A stretch of DNA of 64,000 bases from Flavobacterium psychraerolatum (GCF_025960985.1 NZ_JAOQMX010000015.1:16383-80382); one strand, 5' to 3'; positions 27,451 through 35,670 are shown, numbered from the stretch's first letter. Made by a program: numbers and translations. The notes: generated by a model from the letters alone, not told the origin.

Positions 27451-28407
27451 TTAGTTTATTTTGGTACTAAATAAGCTGGCTGCAATATAAGTTGTTGACT
27501 CGCAACTAAGGTATAGTTCAGTGTCATTTTTAAAGGCAATTCCTTCTGTTTGCCAATCATTGTTATTGTTTCCTATTTCGATTCTCTTGTTTGTACCAGA
27601 AAAGAAATTATCACTAGTGAAATTATTAAGTAAATAAATAAAAGAGGTTCTGTGTGAGGATTGGTATCCTATCAAGGCTATTTGTTGGGTTGCGGGGTTA
27701 TAATCTGCTCCAGTAATGAGACCTTTTACATCAAATGATGTATAGGCAGTGATAACATAACTACCAGGTGTTTTTGGTAATTTGTAAACTCTAGTTTGGA
27801 AGTCACCTCTATCTTTGGTAAATAAATATAAATTTTCATCCACAGAAAGTATCGATTCACAATCAAAGTTGTGAGTGTTGGAGGACACAAAACTAGTTTG
27901 TTCAGAATAAGAGAATTTAATTTCTTCAGCATTTACTGTAACTGCTGCATCATTATTATTGATAAATTGATTTTTAGCTATTTTTAAAACTCTTAAATCA
28001 GTTCTAATTCCATCATTATTTCCAGCATCTTCTAGGTATAAAAAGTTAGCATCTGTTGTAATGTCTTCCCAGTCAATGTTTTTGAAACCATTTATAGTAA
28101 TTACTTGAATTATTTTTCCATTTGTAGGATCTACTTTGTATACTAAATTTGAGTTTCCCGAATCATTGTGTGTCCAGATAAATCCGTCAGTAAATACAAT
28201 TCCTGATGATTCTTTTGCTAATGGTGTTAGCGAACCAATTACAGATATGTTCTTATTAGCTAATTCATTTATAGCGGGGTTGACAGTGTTTACAATTGGT
28301 GATTGTACTTCGGGTACGCTATTGACTTTGTCATTATTACTACAGCTGAAGGCTAAGGCGCAAAGTATGAGTTTAATGGAGCTCTTAAGCCAATTGTTAT
28401 TTTTCAT
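27451..28407 (-). CDS. Lipoprotein with beta-propeller-like fold (SdiA-regulated/phytase-like)
   Basis: A 318-residue exported protein with a lipobox (ALAFSCSNN, Cys about 22). The mature part has repeated strands of the type KESSGIVFTDGFIWTHNDSGN, GFKNIDWEDITTD and LYLEDAGNNDG, with acidic loops (WEDI, EDAGNNDG, FDCESI) suited to calcium. This resembles beta-propellers annotated as SdiA-regulated or esterase-like phytase domains; I cannot separate these by eye. It is the last gene of the TonB operon, 11 bases after the metallophosphoesterase gene. Likely an outer-membrane-anchored surface or periplasmic protein. Confidence 0.6.
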   Translation of the reverse strand: MKNNNWLKSSIKLILCALAFSCSNNDKVNSVPEVQSPIVNTVNPAINELANKNISVIGSLTPLAKESSGIVFTDGFIWTHNDSGNSNLVYKVDPTNGKIIQVITINGFKNIDWEDITTDANFLYLEDAGNNDGIRTDLRVLKIAKNQFINNNDAAVTVNAEEIKFSYSEQTSFVSSNTHNFDCESILSVDENLYLFTKDRGDFQTRVYKLPKTPGSYVITAYTSFDVKGLITGADYNPATQQIALIGYQSSHRTSFIYLLNNFTSDNFFSGTNKRIEIGNNNNDWQTEGIAFKNDTELYLSCESTTYIAASLFSTKIN

Positions 28408-28418
28408 AGTTAACTACT

Positions 28419-29402
28419 TTAAGGGTTATTTTTGTTAATCCATACTTCTCTGAAATGAAATAGATTTGGAGTAGAAGGCTCTACTGTTATTTCTACAGCA
28501 TGCATATCTGTTTCTCCAAAAACTTGCAAACGTGTAAAATTCATGATAGTTTTATCTGCAATATTCTGATGTGTAAAAGGTTTGTCTATAATGAATTTAT
28601 GACTGTCGCCATGAATAAGTAAAATAGGTTTTTTATATTCTTCTACATTTTTTTTTAATTCTGTTATAAATTTTTTAAAGCCCGAGCCATCGCCTTCTGG
28701 ATTTATAATATCAGCATGAATCATTATAACGATACCTAGAGAGTTATTGGATAATGCTGTTTGAAAGATGTTTTTTAGCCAGAAAAGGGATGCTTCTTCG
28801 CGTTCTTGAAACTCTGTATTCTCTTCGAGAGTAACTTTCTTTAAGTTGTTATTAGATCCTACAATATGAATCGTCGCAAAGGATACACCTCCGTAGTTCC
28901 ATTGCTGATTCTCTACAAATTTTTTAAACTTTGGTAGCGAAGATTCAGAAATCGTTTTCATTTTATGCAATCCTAAACTACTGCTATTAGTAAAAAAAAG
29001 TTTCCGTAAAAAGAATAATCGCTCTTCTGGAGTATTCCTAACGTTATTAGTGAATCTACAATCGGTCCATTCATTGTCTCCTGGAGTGTAGAATAAAGGA
29101 GCTTTGAATTTTTCAAAATAATGGAACATTTTATAGTAAATACTATCATTACATTTTGTTTTACTCGATTTGAAATCACCAACAAAAACGTTGAATACTT
29201 GGTCTCCTTGGTTAAGTTGTTCAATCAAATTCTCAAAGCGAAGATCATCCTTAGGAAGAAAATAGGGCATGTCTCCAAAAGCAACAAACCGGAATGAGTC
29301 TGTTGTTGGTTTAACTTGATTTACCTGGTCTGATGAATTGGTTTGAGCAATCACAGATATTGTATATAAAACTAATAAAATAGTATAAAAATTTTTAGTC
29401 AT
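28419..29402 (-). CDS. Secreted metallophosphoesterase
   Basis: A 327-residue exported protein with signal peptide MTKNFYTILLVLYTISVIAQ and no lipobox. The calcineurin-like metal motifs appear in order: FVAFGDMPYF, VFVGDFKSS, the Asn-bearing PGDNEWTDC, MIHADII and LIHGDSHKF. These supply two-metal ligands for phosphomonoester or diester hydrolysis. It lies third in an operon headed by a TonB receptor, 71 bases after the beta-helix gene with a hairpin between, and is tightly followed by the propeller lipoprotein gene. An organic-phosphate role is inferred. Confidence 0.8.
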   Translation of the reverse strand: MTKNFYTILLVLYTISVIAQTNSSDQVNQVKPTTDSFRFVAFGDMPYFLPKDDLRFENLIEQLNQGDQVFNVFVGDFKSSKTKCNDSIYYKMFHYFEKFKAPLFYTPGDNEWTDCRFTNNVRNTPEERLFFLRKLFFTNSSSLGLHKMKTISESSLPKFKKFVENQQWNYGGVSFATIHIVGSNNNLKKVTLEENTEFQEREEASLFWLKNIFQTALSNNSLGIVIMIHADIINPEGDGSGFKKFITELKKNVEEYKKPILLIHGDSHKFIIDKPFTHQNIADKTIMNFTRLQVFGETDMHAVEITVEPSTPNLFHFREVWINKNNP

Positions 29403-29424
29403 CTAGTTAATTATGATTAAAATT

Positions 29425-29457
29425 AAAAAGAACAAACCCCGAATGAATCGGGGTTTT
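29425..29457 (-). terminator. Internal hairpin between beta-helix and phosphoesterase genes
   Basis: A 9-bp stem AAACCCCGA/TCGGGGTTT with a 5-base loop. On the minus strand it is followed by a mixed T run (TTTGTTCTTTTT). Probably an attenuator or partial terminator lowering expression of the last two operon genes. Confidence 0.6.
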
Positions 29458-29473
29458 ATAATTATAAAAAAGA

Positions 29474-30871
29474 TTAATGCTGGTTACCAGATCCATCTGT
29501 TGGATAGGCTCCTAAGTCAATGTTTGGTAGGCTTACCGTTGCTTTTAATTCTGCTTTGGTAATAGCACTAGTAGCATTTAATGGTGTAAATGCTTTGTAG
29601 CCTTTACCAATTGCTGGAGAATTTGATGCTAAATGAAAATTATATATACCTACAAAATTATATAAACTAAGTTTATCTATTTGAGGAACAGGAAGTGGGA
29701 AATTAGTAAAATTAGGATTGTTTTTCCCAACTAACTGTGGTGCATTGTAAACATCACCTGGAAGATAATTTGCTGGTAAAAAAGAAGAAGGAAGTGGTAT
29801 GTCGTTTACTGAAGGTATAGCTGCATGAGTTACAGGATAAAAATCATTAACTATCGTAATATTGTCTCCATAACTTAAGTTGTTACCATATTTACAATTT
29901 GCAAAATCTGCAGCAGGGTTTTCTAAAATACGTAAACCCGTTTTGCAATTTACAAAGATATTATTATAGGCATTACCACGAGCGCCTTGCTCATAGTTAA
30001 CATTTGCTCCTCTATCAGGATCCACACTACGCCATCCTCCAGAAACATAGGTATTGTTATACATATTAATGTTTGTTTGTGTAGATCCATAAGTGCCTTT
30101 ATTGGATGCTTTAGTACCTCCTTTTGCAGTTCCAATTATAAGGTTGTAGGCCATGTCACCAACAGTAGAGTTCTTCACATTAAAACAGTCACCATCATTG
30201 TAGGCAAGTTTTTCAGCAGTATTTCTCATAATATGAATTTTCCCTCCATTTATTCTACAAGCATCGGTAGTTGATCCATAAACCCAAGAATCTTCAAGGA
30301 TTAATACTCCGTCAGGGTTTTGGAAAAAAATGTTAAATAAATCTGCTCCTGATTTATATCCGTCTGGAATGTTTGCGTCGTTTACAGTCCCACCTGCGAA
30401 GTCTAGATGTGTCCATTTAATATCGACAAGTGAGCAGGTTGTTGCGCACTGTATTCCTCCCCAAAATTTGCCATCGGCTTTAAGTCCAGGGTCTGTGTTG
30501 GGATCTTGTAATGAATTTAATTTGTAATTGTTAGGGTTCTCGTAGGCCTCTTTTCCTGTTATCCAGTTTGGGTTTTCTTTTGACCCAAGAGAAATAAATA
30601 CTCCTTTTACAATCAATTGTGCTGCAGGATCTGTTGCTAATAGTTTGACACCTTTTTGCATGACTAACGTATCACCAGCATTGATAGTAATAGGTGTACT
30701 AAAATAATATGTTTGACCAGTTAACATTGTTCCATTGACACTTCCTGTCAATGTTTCTCCAGTAATAGATTTCCCCGCCTGGAATTGTGGAACTGAAATG
30801 TCATCAGATTTAGAACAAGATGCAAAGGCTAAAACGGTAGCCAATGCAAGAACGAATTGATTTGTTTTCAT
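29474..30871 (-). CDS. Right-handed beta-helix lipoprotein
   Basis: A 465-residue lipoprotein with lipobox ALATVLAFASCSKSD. The mature region begins GKSITGETLTGSV and TPITINAGDTLVMQKGVKLLAT, then runs through regular beta-helix turns rich in Asn and Gly (YNDGDCFNVKNSTVGDMAYNLIIGTA, NINMYNNTYVSG). It has no recognisable glycosidase or lyase catalytic signature. It lies 21 bases after the TonB receptor gene, in the position usually held by a surface substrate-binding lipoprotein, which it may replace. Ligand unknown. Confidence 0.75.
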   Translation of the reverse strand: MKTNQFVLALATVLAFASCSKSDDISVPQFQAGKSITGETLTGSVNGTMLTGQTYYFSTPITINAGDTLVMQKGVKLLATDPAAQLIVKGVFISLGSKENPNWITGKEAYENPNNYKLNSLQDPNTDPGLKADGKFWGGIQCATTCSLVDIKWTHLDFAGGTVNDANIPDGYKSGADLFNIFFQNPDGVLILEDSWVYGSTTDACRINGGKIHIMRNTAEKLAYNDGDCFNVKNSTVGDMAYNLIIGTAKGGTKASNKGTYGSTQTNINMYNNTYVSGGWRSVDPDRGANVNYEQGARGNAYNNIFVNCKTGLRILENPAADFANCKYGNNLSYGDNITIVNDFYPVTHAAIPSVNDIPLPSSFLPANYLPGDVYNAPQLVGKNNPNFTNFPLPVPQIDKLSLYNFVGIYNFHLASNSPAIGKGYKAFTPLNATSAITKAELKATVSLPNIDLGAYPTDGSGNQH

Positions 30872-30892
30872 AATTTAAATTTTAGTTTTTTT

Positions 30893-33694
30893 TTAGAATT
30901 TATATTTTAGTCCTAGTAAATAATTTTGTCCGTATAAGTCTTTTTGTACTGTAATTCTATCATTTTTAGTTTGCTCAGGTAAGGCAAATTTTCCAGATCT
31001 GTATATATTAGGTTGACGTATCTCGACTAGTGTAACTGCATTTAGAAGGTTATTCACTTTTCCATAAACTGATAGGTTTTTAGTGAATTTTTTTTCGAAT
31101 GAAAAATCCAGTTGTATTCTAGATTTTTGCCAATAATCTAAGTCTTTGTAAGGGGATACAAAAGTGATTTTCTCCCCAGTATATACTGAAGCTATTTGTA
31201 TGTCTAGACCATTATTTTGATTTTTATATAACAAAGATAGATTCGCTATATGAGGAGATTGACCTTGTAATGGTCTAGTTTGAGTAGTTTGTACAGCAAT
31301 AAATGATTCATTATAGTATAATTTTGAGGTCGTTATAGCAGAATGAGTATAGGTGTAGTTTCCTGAAACTCCAATATAGCCCCAGTAATGAGTGTAAGCT
31401 GCTTCGATACCATAATTTATTGCGGTTCCAAAATTGAGAGGTTTTAAAGTTGCACTTGAAGTTCCTGTGAATTCTATAGAAGTTTCGATTGGATTTGTAA
31501 TTGTTTTGTAAAAAGCACCGATAAGTAATTGATCTAGTTTTTTTGGAAAAAATTCATATCTGAAATCAAAGTTGCTAGAAGTTGCATGTTTAAGTTTCGG
31601 GTTTCCGCTTAAAGCGAAGTTATCATCATTTATACGGAAAGGTATATATTCAAAAAATCCAGGTCTGTTGATAGCACTAAAGTATGATGCTCGTAGATTT
31701 TCTTTTTTGCTAAGACTGTATTTGAAATGTATGCTAGGTAAAATGTCATTATATTTGATGTTTCCTTTAGCACCGTATGTTACCGTTGGATCCAGTACTG
31801 TTTGCCAGCCTTGTTGAGTAGCCTCAAATCGCACACCTCCCAGAATTGATAAATTACTATTCACCATAATATTCATTTGAGCATATGGAGCAAATATTTT
31901 TTCTGTTGCAGTATAGGTTAATGGATTTTGTGCAGCACCCTGAGCAGCTGTAGTACCATTAAATTGAAACTTATCAGGAGTCAAAGTCCCGTCAAATGGG
32001 ATTGGTTGGCCCGTTGAAGACGTTTTTGGAATTAAATTGTATTCATAATAATTGTTAGATCGTAATTTATCACGGTACAATCCACCAAATTTATAAGTTG
32101 TTTGTTTTCCGAAAAAAGGTTTTTCTAGTATAAAGTTGAGGTAACCCGCATAATCCCGGTCTGTATTTTTGGTCCAAATTCTATAAAAAGGTACGTTTAA
32201 AACTTCTGGTGTTGCCGTAGGATTGCCATCACTATCATGTCCAACTACATGAACTGTTTGATACTCTGACCAGTCTGGTGTCGCACTTTTAGCTTTGGAA
32301 TAAACCAATGACCAATTTAGTTTTAATTGATTTGTTAGTTGATTGTCTCCTTGCAATGTCGAATTGTAAATGCTTTGATTTTGAATTCTTGATCTATTTA
32401 GGATATATGTGTTTCCTGTACCCACTCCAGATCTCCCTATTGAAAAACTAGTATCTATTGTATGTCGGTATTGGGTTTCATCTAGTTTTAAGTAAACATT
32501 ATATAAGCTAATTTTATGTAATTTATTAATCACATAATCTATTTTATTATGAACCCCATACCGAGTTTGTGAAGTATTGTATTGTCTGGAATAAAAATCA
32601 TTAAATGAGGGAATATTACCTGGTTGAGGTTGGTTTTCAGGTTTAAACCAAATGGATTTTGATCCCGTTGCCAAATTTTGATAGCTAGCGGCTACAACTA
32701 CACCCAATTTTTTATTTTTTAAAAATCTGTTTCCTGCAGAGAAACCCATAATGGTATTAATTGGTGTTTGTTTTTTTGTGTAATCAAAGTTTTTATACGT
32801 AAAATCGTCAGGTGATGCAATGTAGTTTGTCCCATTAATTTCAGCCGGTGATTTTGGGTTTACAGTATTTTTATCAAAATTGGTGTATCCGTTATCGGCT
32901 AACAGTTGGCTAAATCCCGTTGCAACATTTGCTGATATTTCTAGTTTTCTGGGAGCATTTTTTAGTACCAAATTCATTACTCCTCCAATAGCATCACCTT
33001 CCATTTCGGGTGTAAGTGCTTTTATGACCTCAAGTCTTTCAAGTAAATCTGCCGGAAACATATCCATAGGTACATATCTATATTTGTTATCTGGGCTAGG
33101 GATTTTTATTCCATTTACAAGGGTATAGTTGTATCTTTGATCCATCCCACGAATAATGGCATATCTAGCATCACCTGTACTTGACTTTTCGAGTGCTACT
33201 CCCGATACTCTTTGTAAAACGCCTGCTGTAGTGATATCGGGTAATAGTTTGATAGCTTCAGCGGATACAACATTTATAATATTTTCAGCTTTCTTTTCTC
33301 TAGCTATTGCATATTTTGCAGATTCTGTATTACTATGGCTTTCTATTGTAACACGATTGAGTTGGTTCATTGTAACTTCCATATCGAAAAGAATAGTTAC
33401 TTTATCGTTCGAAATAGTAATGGTAATAGTTTTAGTATCATAACCTAAAGCTTTACATAAAAGTATATTGTTTCCTTTAGGTACTTTTTTAAGATCGAAA
33501 GAACCATCTAATCCTGAGAATGTTGATGATTTATTATCAAGTGTGGCTATGGTTGCACCTATTAATGGTTCATTTGAAATTTTATCTACAACTTTACCAC
33601 GTACTTGAGCGGATAAATGGAGTGATGTGAAAAAAAATAGAAATAGTACAGTAATTGTTCTATTTAAGGAGGATAATTTTGCCGAAGTAGACAT
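30893..33694 (-). CDS. TonB-dependent receptor with carboxypeptidase-like N-domain
   Basis: A 933-residue outer-membrane transporter. A signal peptide ending LHLSAQ is followed by a carboxypeptidase-regulatory-like domain (VRGKVVDKISNEPLIGATIATLDN, about residues 30-115). Next is the plug (INVVSAEAIKLLPDITTAGVLQRVSGVALE, IIRGMDQRYNYTLVNGIKIP), then a 22-strand barrel ending in the terminal-Phe strand YLLGLKYKF. It heads a four-gene operon with a -7 element TAATTTTGC 25 bases upstream. Two small-RNA copies lie upstream on the same strand. Substrate unknown; operon content suggests phosphorylated compounds. Confidence 0.93.
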   Translation of the reverse strand: MSTSAKLSSLNRTITVLFLFFFTSLHLSAQVRGKVVDKISNEPLIGATIATLDNKSSTFSGLDGSFDLKKVPKGNNILLCKALGYDTKTITITISNDKVTILFDMEVTMNQLNRVTIESHSNTESAKYAIAREKKAENIINVVSAEAIKLLPDITTAGVLQRVSGVALEKSSTGDARYAIIRGMDQRYNYTLVNGIKIPSPDNKYRYVPMDMFPADLLERLEVIKALTPEMEGDAIGGVMNLVLKNAPRKLEISANVATGFSQLLADNGYTNFDKNTVNPKSPAEINGTNYIASPDDFTYKNFDYTKKQTPINTIMGFSAGNRFLKNKKLGVVVAASYQNLATGSKSIWFKPENQPQPGNIPSFNDFYSRQYNTSQTRYGVHNKIDYVINKLHKISLYNVYLKLDETQYRHTIDTSFSIGRSGVGTGNTYILNRSRIQNQSIYNSTLQGDNQLTNQLKLNWSLVYSKAKSATPDWSEYQTVHVVGHDSDGNPTATPEVLNVPFYRIWTKNTDRDYAGYLNFILEKPFFGKQTTYKFGGLYRDKLRSNNYYEYNLIPKTSSTGQPIPFDGTLTPDKFQFNGTTAAQGAAQNPLTYTATEKIFAPYAQMNIMVNSNLSILGGVRFEATQQGWQTVLDPTVTYGAKGNIKYNDILPSIHFKYSLSKKENLRASYFSAINRPGFFEYIPFRINDDNFALSGNPKLKHATSSNFDFRYEFFPKKLDQLLIGAFYKTITNPIETSIEFTGTSSATLKPLNFGTAINYGIEAAYTHYWGYIGVSGNYTYTHSAITTSKLYYNESFIAVQTTQTRPLQGQSPHIANLSLLYKNQNNGLDIQIASVYTGEKITFVSPYKDLDYWQKSRIQLDFSFEKKFTKNLSVYGKVNNLLNAVTLVEIRQPNIYRSGKFALPEQTKNDRITVQKDLYGQNYLLGLKYKF

Positions 33695-33718
33695 GTTACG
33701 ATTTTGAATAATTATCTC

Positions 33719-33727
33719 GCAAAATTA
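33719..33727 (-). promoter_or_regulatory. -7 element TAATTTTGC of the TonB operon
   Basis: Exact TAnnTTTGC match on the minus strand, 25 bases before the start at 33694. It leaves a leader of about 20 nt. Confidence 0.6.
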
Positions 33728-33929
33728 TACTGTAAGTCTTTTTTTTCGGTTAAAGGAAGGTTACTAGAATTATAAATTATTTCTATTTTGGGGTGATAAA
33801 TGAATTAAGGTAACACTTGGTTAATCATCTGGTAATTTTGTCAGTAATAAATAACTTTATAAAGAAATTTTATTATGAATATCATCATTGATTATTTGTA
33901 TGCCAATGAACTCATTAGTGGAATATATT

Positions 33930-34010
33930 AAAAAAAAGACTGCCGCTACTCAAAGAATAACGGCAGTCTTTTAACTAACCAAAACCAAATAATAAATAAC
34001 CAATTTATTA
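33930..34010 (-). ncRNA. Putative small RNA, copy 2 of a three-copy family
   Basis: Predicted minus-strand transcript of about 80 nt. The 41-nt segment (33970-34010) differs from copies 1 and 3 at one base. The hairpin (33937-33969) has 15 paired positions and a 3-base loop, followed by an eight-U tract. Two positions are C-A on the plus strand and become G-U or U-G on the minus strand. The outer stem is GACT/AGTC here and ATT/AAT in copy 3, a compensated change. It points toward the TonB operon, whose start is 236 bases further on. Confidence 0.74.
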
Positions 34011-34015
34011 CTTTA

Positions 34016-34083
34016 CAAAGATGCTACAGAAAAACGGTTAATGCTGTTAAAACTTAGTTAGTATTGTGTTGCTTTAACGTTAA
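34016..34083 (-). promoter_or_regulatory. Conserved upstream module of small RNA copy 2
   Basis: TTAACGTTAA at 34074-34083, TTTTAACA at 34045-34052 and CATCTTTG at 34016-34023 on the minus strand. The spacings of 21 and 21 bases are identical to copy 1, although the 21-base spacer next to the -7 element has diverged. Confidence 0.65.
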
Positions 34084-34415
34084 TTATTATTGATTTTTCA
34101 ATATAATGATATCTGTGTTTTTTTATTCTAATGATTAGTATCCTTAATTAATCATTGAGTGATTTTTGAGTTTAAAATGGTCGCAGTATGACCTTTATTT
34201 TAAAATAAATGATGTAACTCAATTTAATGTTAATTGCGCAGATAGAAAGTGGTTAGTAATAAGGAATGGTTGTTGGTGTATCGTAATTTGAATTTCGTCT
34301 TAGTATTCTGTTTTTCCTTCGTCGAAAGACAAGATTGGGAGTTTAAAAAATAAAACATTTTCATTTTAATTTTGAGGTTATTGCTATTTGAATTCCTAAT
34401 AAAAAGTCTTGAAAC
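34084..34415. other. Spacer between tandem small RNA copies 2 and 3
   Basis: About 330 AT-rich bases without an open frame. I see no extra copy of the 41-nt segment, no strong hairpin and no recognised promoter. Confidence 0.45.
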
Positions 34416-34494
34416 AAAAAAAATTGCCGCTATTCAGAGAATAGCGGCAATCATTTAACTAACCAAAACCAAATAATAAATAACCAGTTTATTA
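34416..34494 (-). ncRNA. Putative small RNA, copy 3 of a three-copy family
   Basis: Predicted minus-strand transcript of about 79 nt. The 41-nt segment (34454-34494) is identical to that of copy 1. The hairpin (34423-34451) is a perfect 13-bp stem with a 3-base loop, then a seven-U tract at 34416-34422. It is in tandem with copy 2, about 480 bases apart, in the region between purU and the TonB operon. Confidence 0.74.
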
Positions 34495-34499
34495 TATTA

Positions 34500-34568
34500 C
34501 AAAGGTGCGCTATATCTAAAGGTATTGTTGTTAAAAATAAGTTATTACTTTCTTTGTGATACGTTAAT
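34500..34568 (-). promoter_or_regulatory. Conserved upstream module of small RNA copy 3
   Basis: CACCTTTG at 34500-34507, TTTTAACA at 34529-34536 after 21 bases, and TTAACGT at 34561-34567 after a further 24 bases, as in the other copies. The outer half of the palindrome is lost here (TTAACGTATC), so only the proximal half is conserved in all three. Confidence 0.62.
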
Positions 34569-34671
34569 GTTTCTTTATGCCTCACTTTAGTTGTTAGATT
34601 GGGGCTTAGTTTTACTTATTGAATATTTTGTTTTAGAGTTTGCTATGTAGTTTTGCGTGAAGGATAGAAGT

Positions 34672-34770
34672 AAAAAAAGCCCACAAACAAGTAGAGCGAT
34701 TGCGGAACTTGTTTGTAGACTTGTAACAAATAGCTATACCCACTTTTTGCGTGCCGATAACTATTTGGAA
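34672..34770 (-). ncRNA. Structured RNA with intrinsic terminator in the 3' region of purU
   Basis: On the minus strand, directly after purU, two hairpins follow each other. The first pairs CAAATAG (34761-34767) with CTATTTG (34727-34733) and continues inward with TATC/GGTA and CAC/GTG. One inner pair is G-U only on this strand. The second is a 10-bp stem ACAAACAAGT/ACTTGTTTGT (34683-34716), then GGGC and seven U. It could be the purU terminator plus an upstream fold, or a 3'-derived small RNA. No -7 element is visible between it and purU. Confidence 0.55.
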
Positions 34771-34790
34771 CCCGAATTTAGTATTCTGTT

Positions 34791-35645
34791 TTAATGAAAA
34801 ACTACTGTTTTATTGCAGTAAATTAAGATTTTGCGTTCGGAATGGAGTTTTATAGCTCTTGCTAAAACGGTTCTTTCTAGATCTTTTCCTTTCATTATAA
34901 AATCATCAACTGAGTTAACATGTGAAACACGACTTATGTCTTGCTCAATAATTGGTCCCTCATCTAGTTCCTCAGTTACATAATGGCTTGTAGCTCCAAT
35001 GATTTTAACCCCACGTTTGAAGGCAGAGTGATAAGGTTTTGCACCTGGGAAAGCTGGTAAGAATGAATGGTGAATATTGATGATTTTATTTTCATATATC
35101 GAAATCAATTTTGGGGTAATGATCTGCATGTAACGAGCCAAAACGATAAAGTTAATAGTATATTGATCCAATAATTCAATTTGTTTCTTTTCACCTTCTA
35201 TTTTGTTATCTTTCGAAAAAGGGACATGATAAAACGGAATATTAAATTGCTCAGCAATTGGTCGCAAGTCATCGTGATTACTAATGATTAATGGAATCTC
35301 GACATTTAATTCTCCTGCGCTATATCGTCCTAGAATATCATAAAGACAGTGGGTGTATTTCGAAACGAAAAGCGCCATTCTGGGTTTAGTATCTTGATTG
35401 TAAAATTCCCATGACATATTGAATTGCGTTGCAATAGTAGTGCTGAATTCTTCTTTTACAGAGGCTACCGTATGTTTGGAGTTGCTAAGGTTACATTCAA
35501 GACGCATGAAGAATACATTTTGTTCTACAACAACATTTTGATCTAGGTAGATGATGTTTCCTTCAACTTTTACAATGAAATTGGTTACTGCCGCTACGAT
35601 TCCTTTTTGATCGGAACAGTGTATAAGTAGGGTGAAATTTTGCAT
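34791..35645 (-). CDS. purU: Formyltetrahydrofolate deformylase
   Basis: Hydrolyses 10-formyl-THF to formate and THF, balancing one-carbon pools and supplying formate for purine synthesis. An N-terminal ACT domain (FTLLIHCSDQKGIVAAVTNFI) precedes the formyltransferase-type hydrolase domain. The latter carries IINIHHSFLPAFPGAKPYHSAF with the catalytic His, KIIGATSHYVTEELDEGPIIEQD with the catalytic Asp, and LARYMQI. 284 residues is standard. It lies 25 bases after the DUF4197 gene and is probably co-transcribed with it. Confidence 0.96.
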   Translation of the reverse strand: MQNFTLLIHCSDQKGIVAAVTNFIVKVEGNIIYLDQNVVVEQNVFFMRLECNLSNSKHTVASVKEEFSTTIATQFNMSWEFYNQDTKPRMALFVSKYTHCLYDILGRYSAGELNVEIPLIISNHDDLRPIAEQFNIPFYHVPFSKDNKIEGEKKQIELLDQYTINFIVLARYMQIITPKLISIYENKIINIHHSFLPAFPGAKPYHSAFKRGVKIIGATSHYVTEELDEGPIIEQDISRVSHVNSVDDFIMKGKDLERTVLARAIKLHSERKILIYCNKTVVFH

Positions 35646-35670
35646 TTTTTAGAAATTTATGAAGTATTCT

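Noticed and set aside
29987..30274. Plus-strand 95-codon open frame inside the beta-helix gene
   Set aside because: It lies wholly opposite a convincing lipoprotein gene and has a skewed Cys- and Ser-rich composition typical of a shadow frame.
27298..34568. The repeated modules as bidirectional terminators or insertion-sequence ends
   Set aside because: Paired stems are complete only on the minus strand, the plus side lacks a proper T run after the hairpin, and conservation is highest in the 41-nt block and promoter boxes rather than at matching outer ends. There is no transposase gene or target duplication.
27298..34568. The three modules as a CRISPR array
   Set aside because: Copies are about 150 bp, unevenly spaced by 0.5 to 6.5 kb and separated by genes; no cas genes are present.
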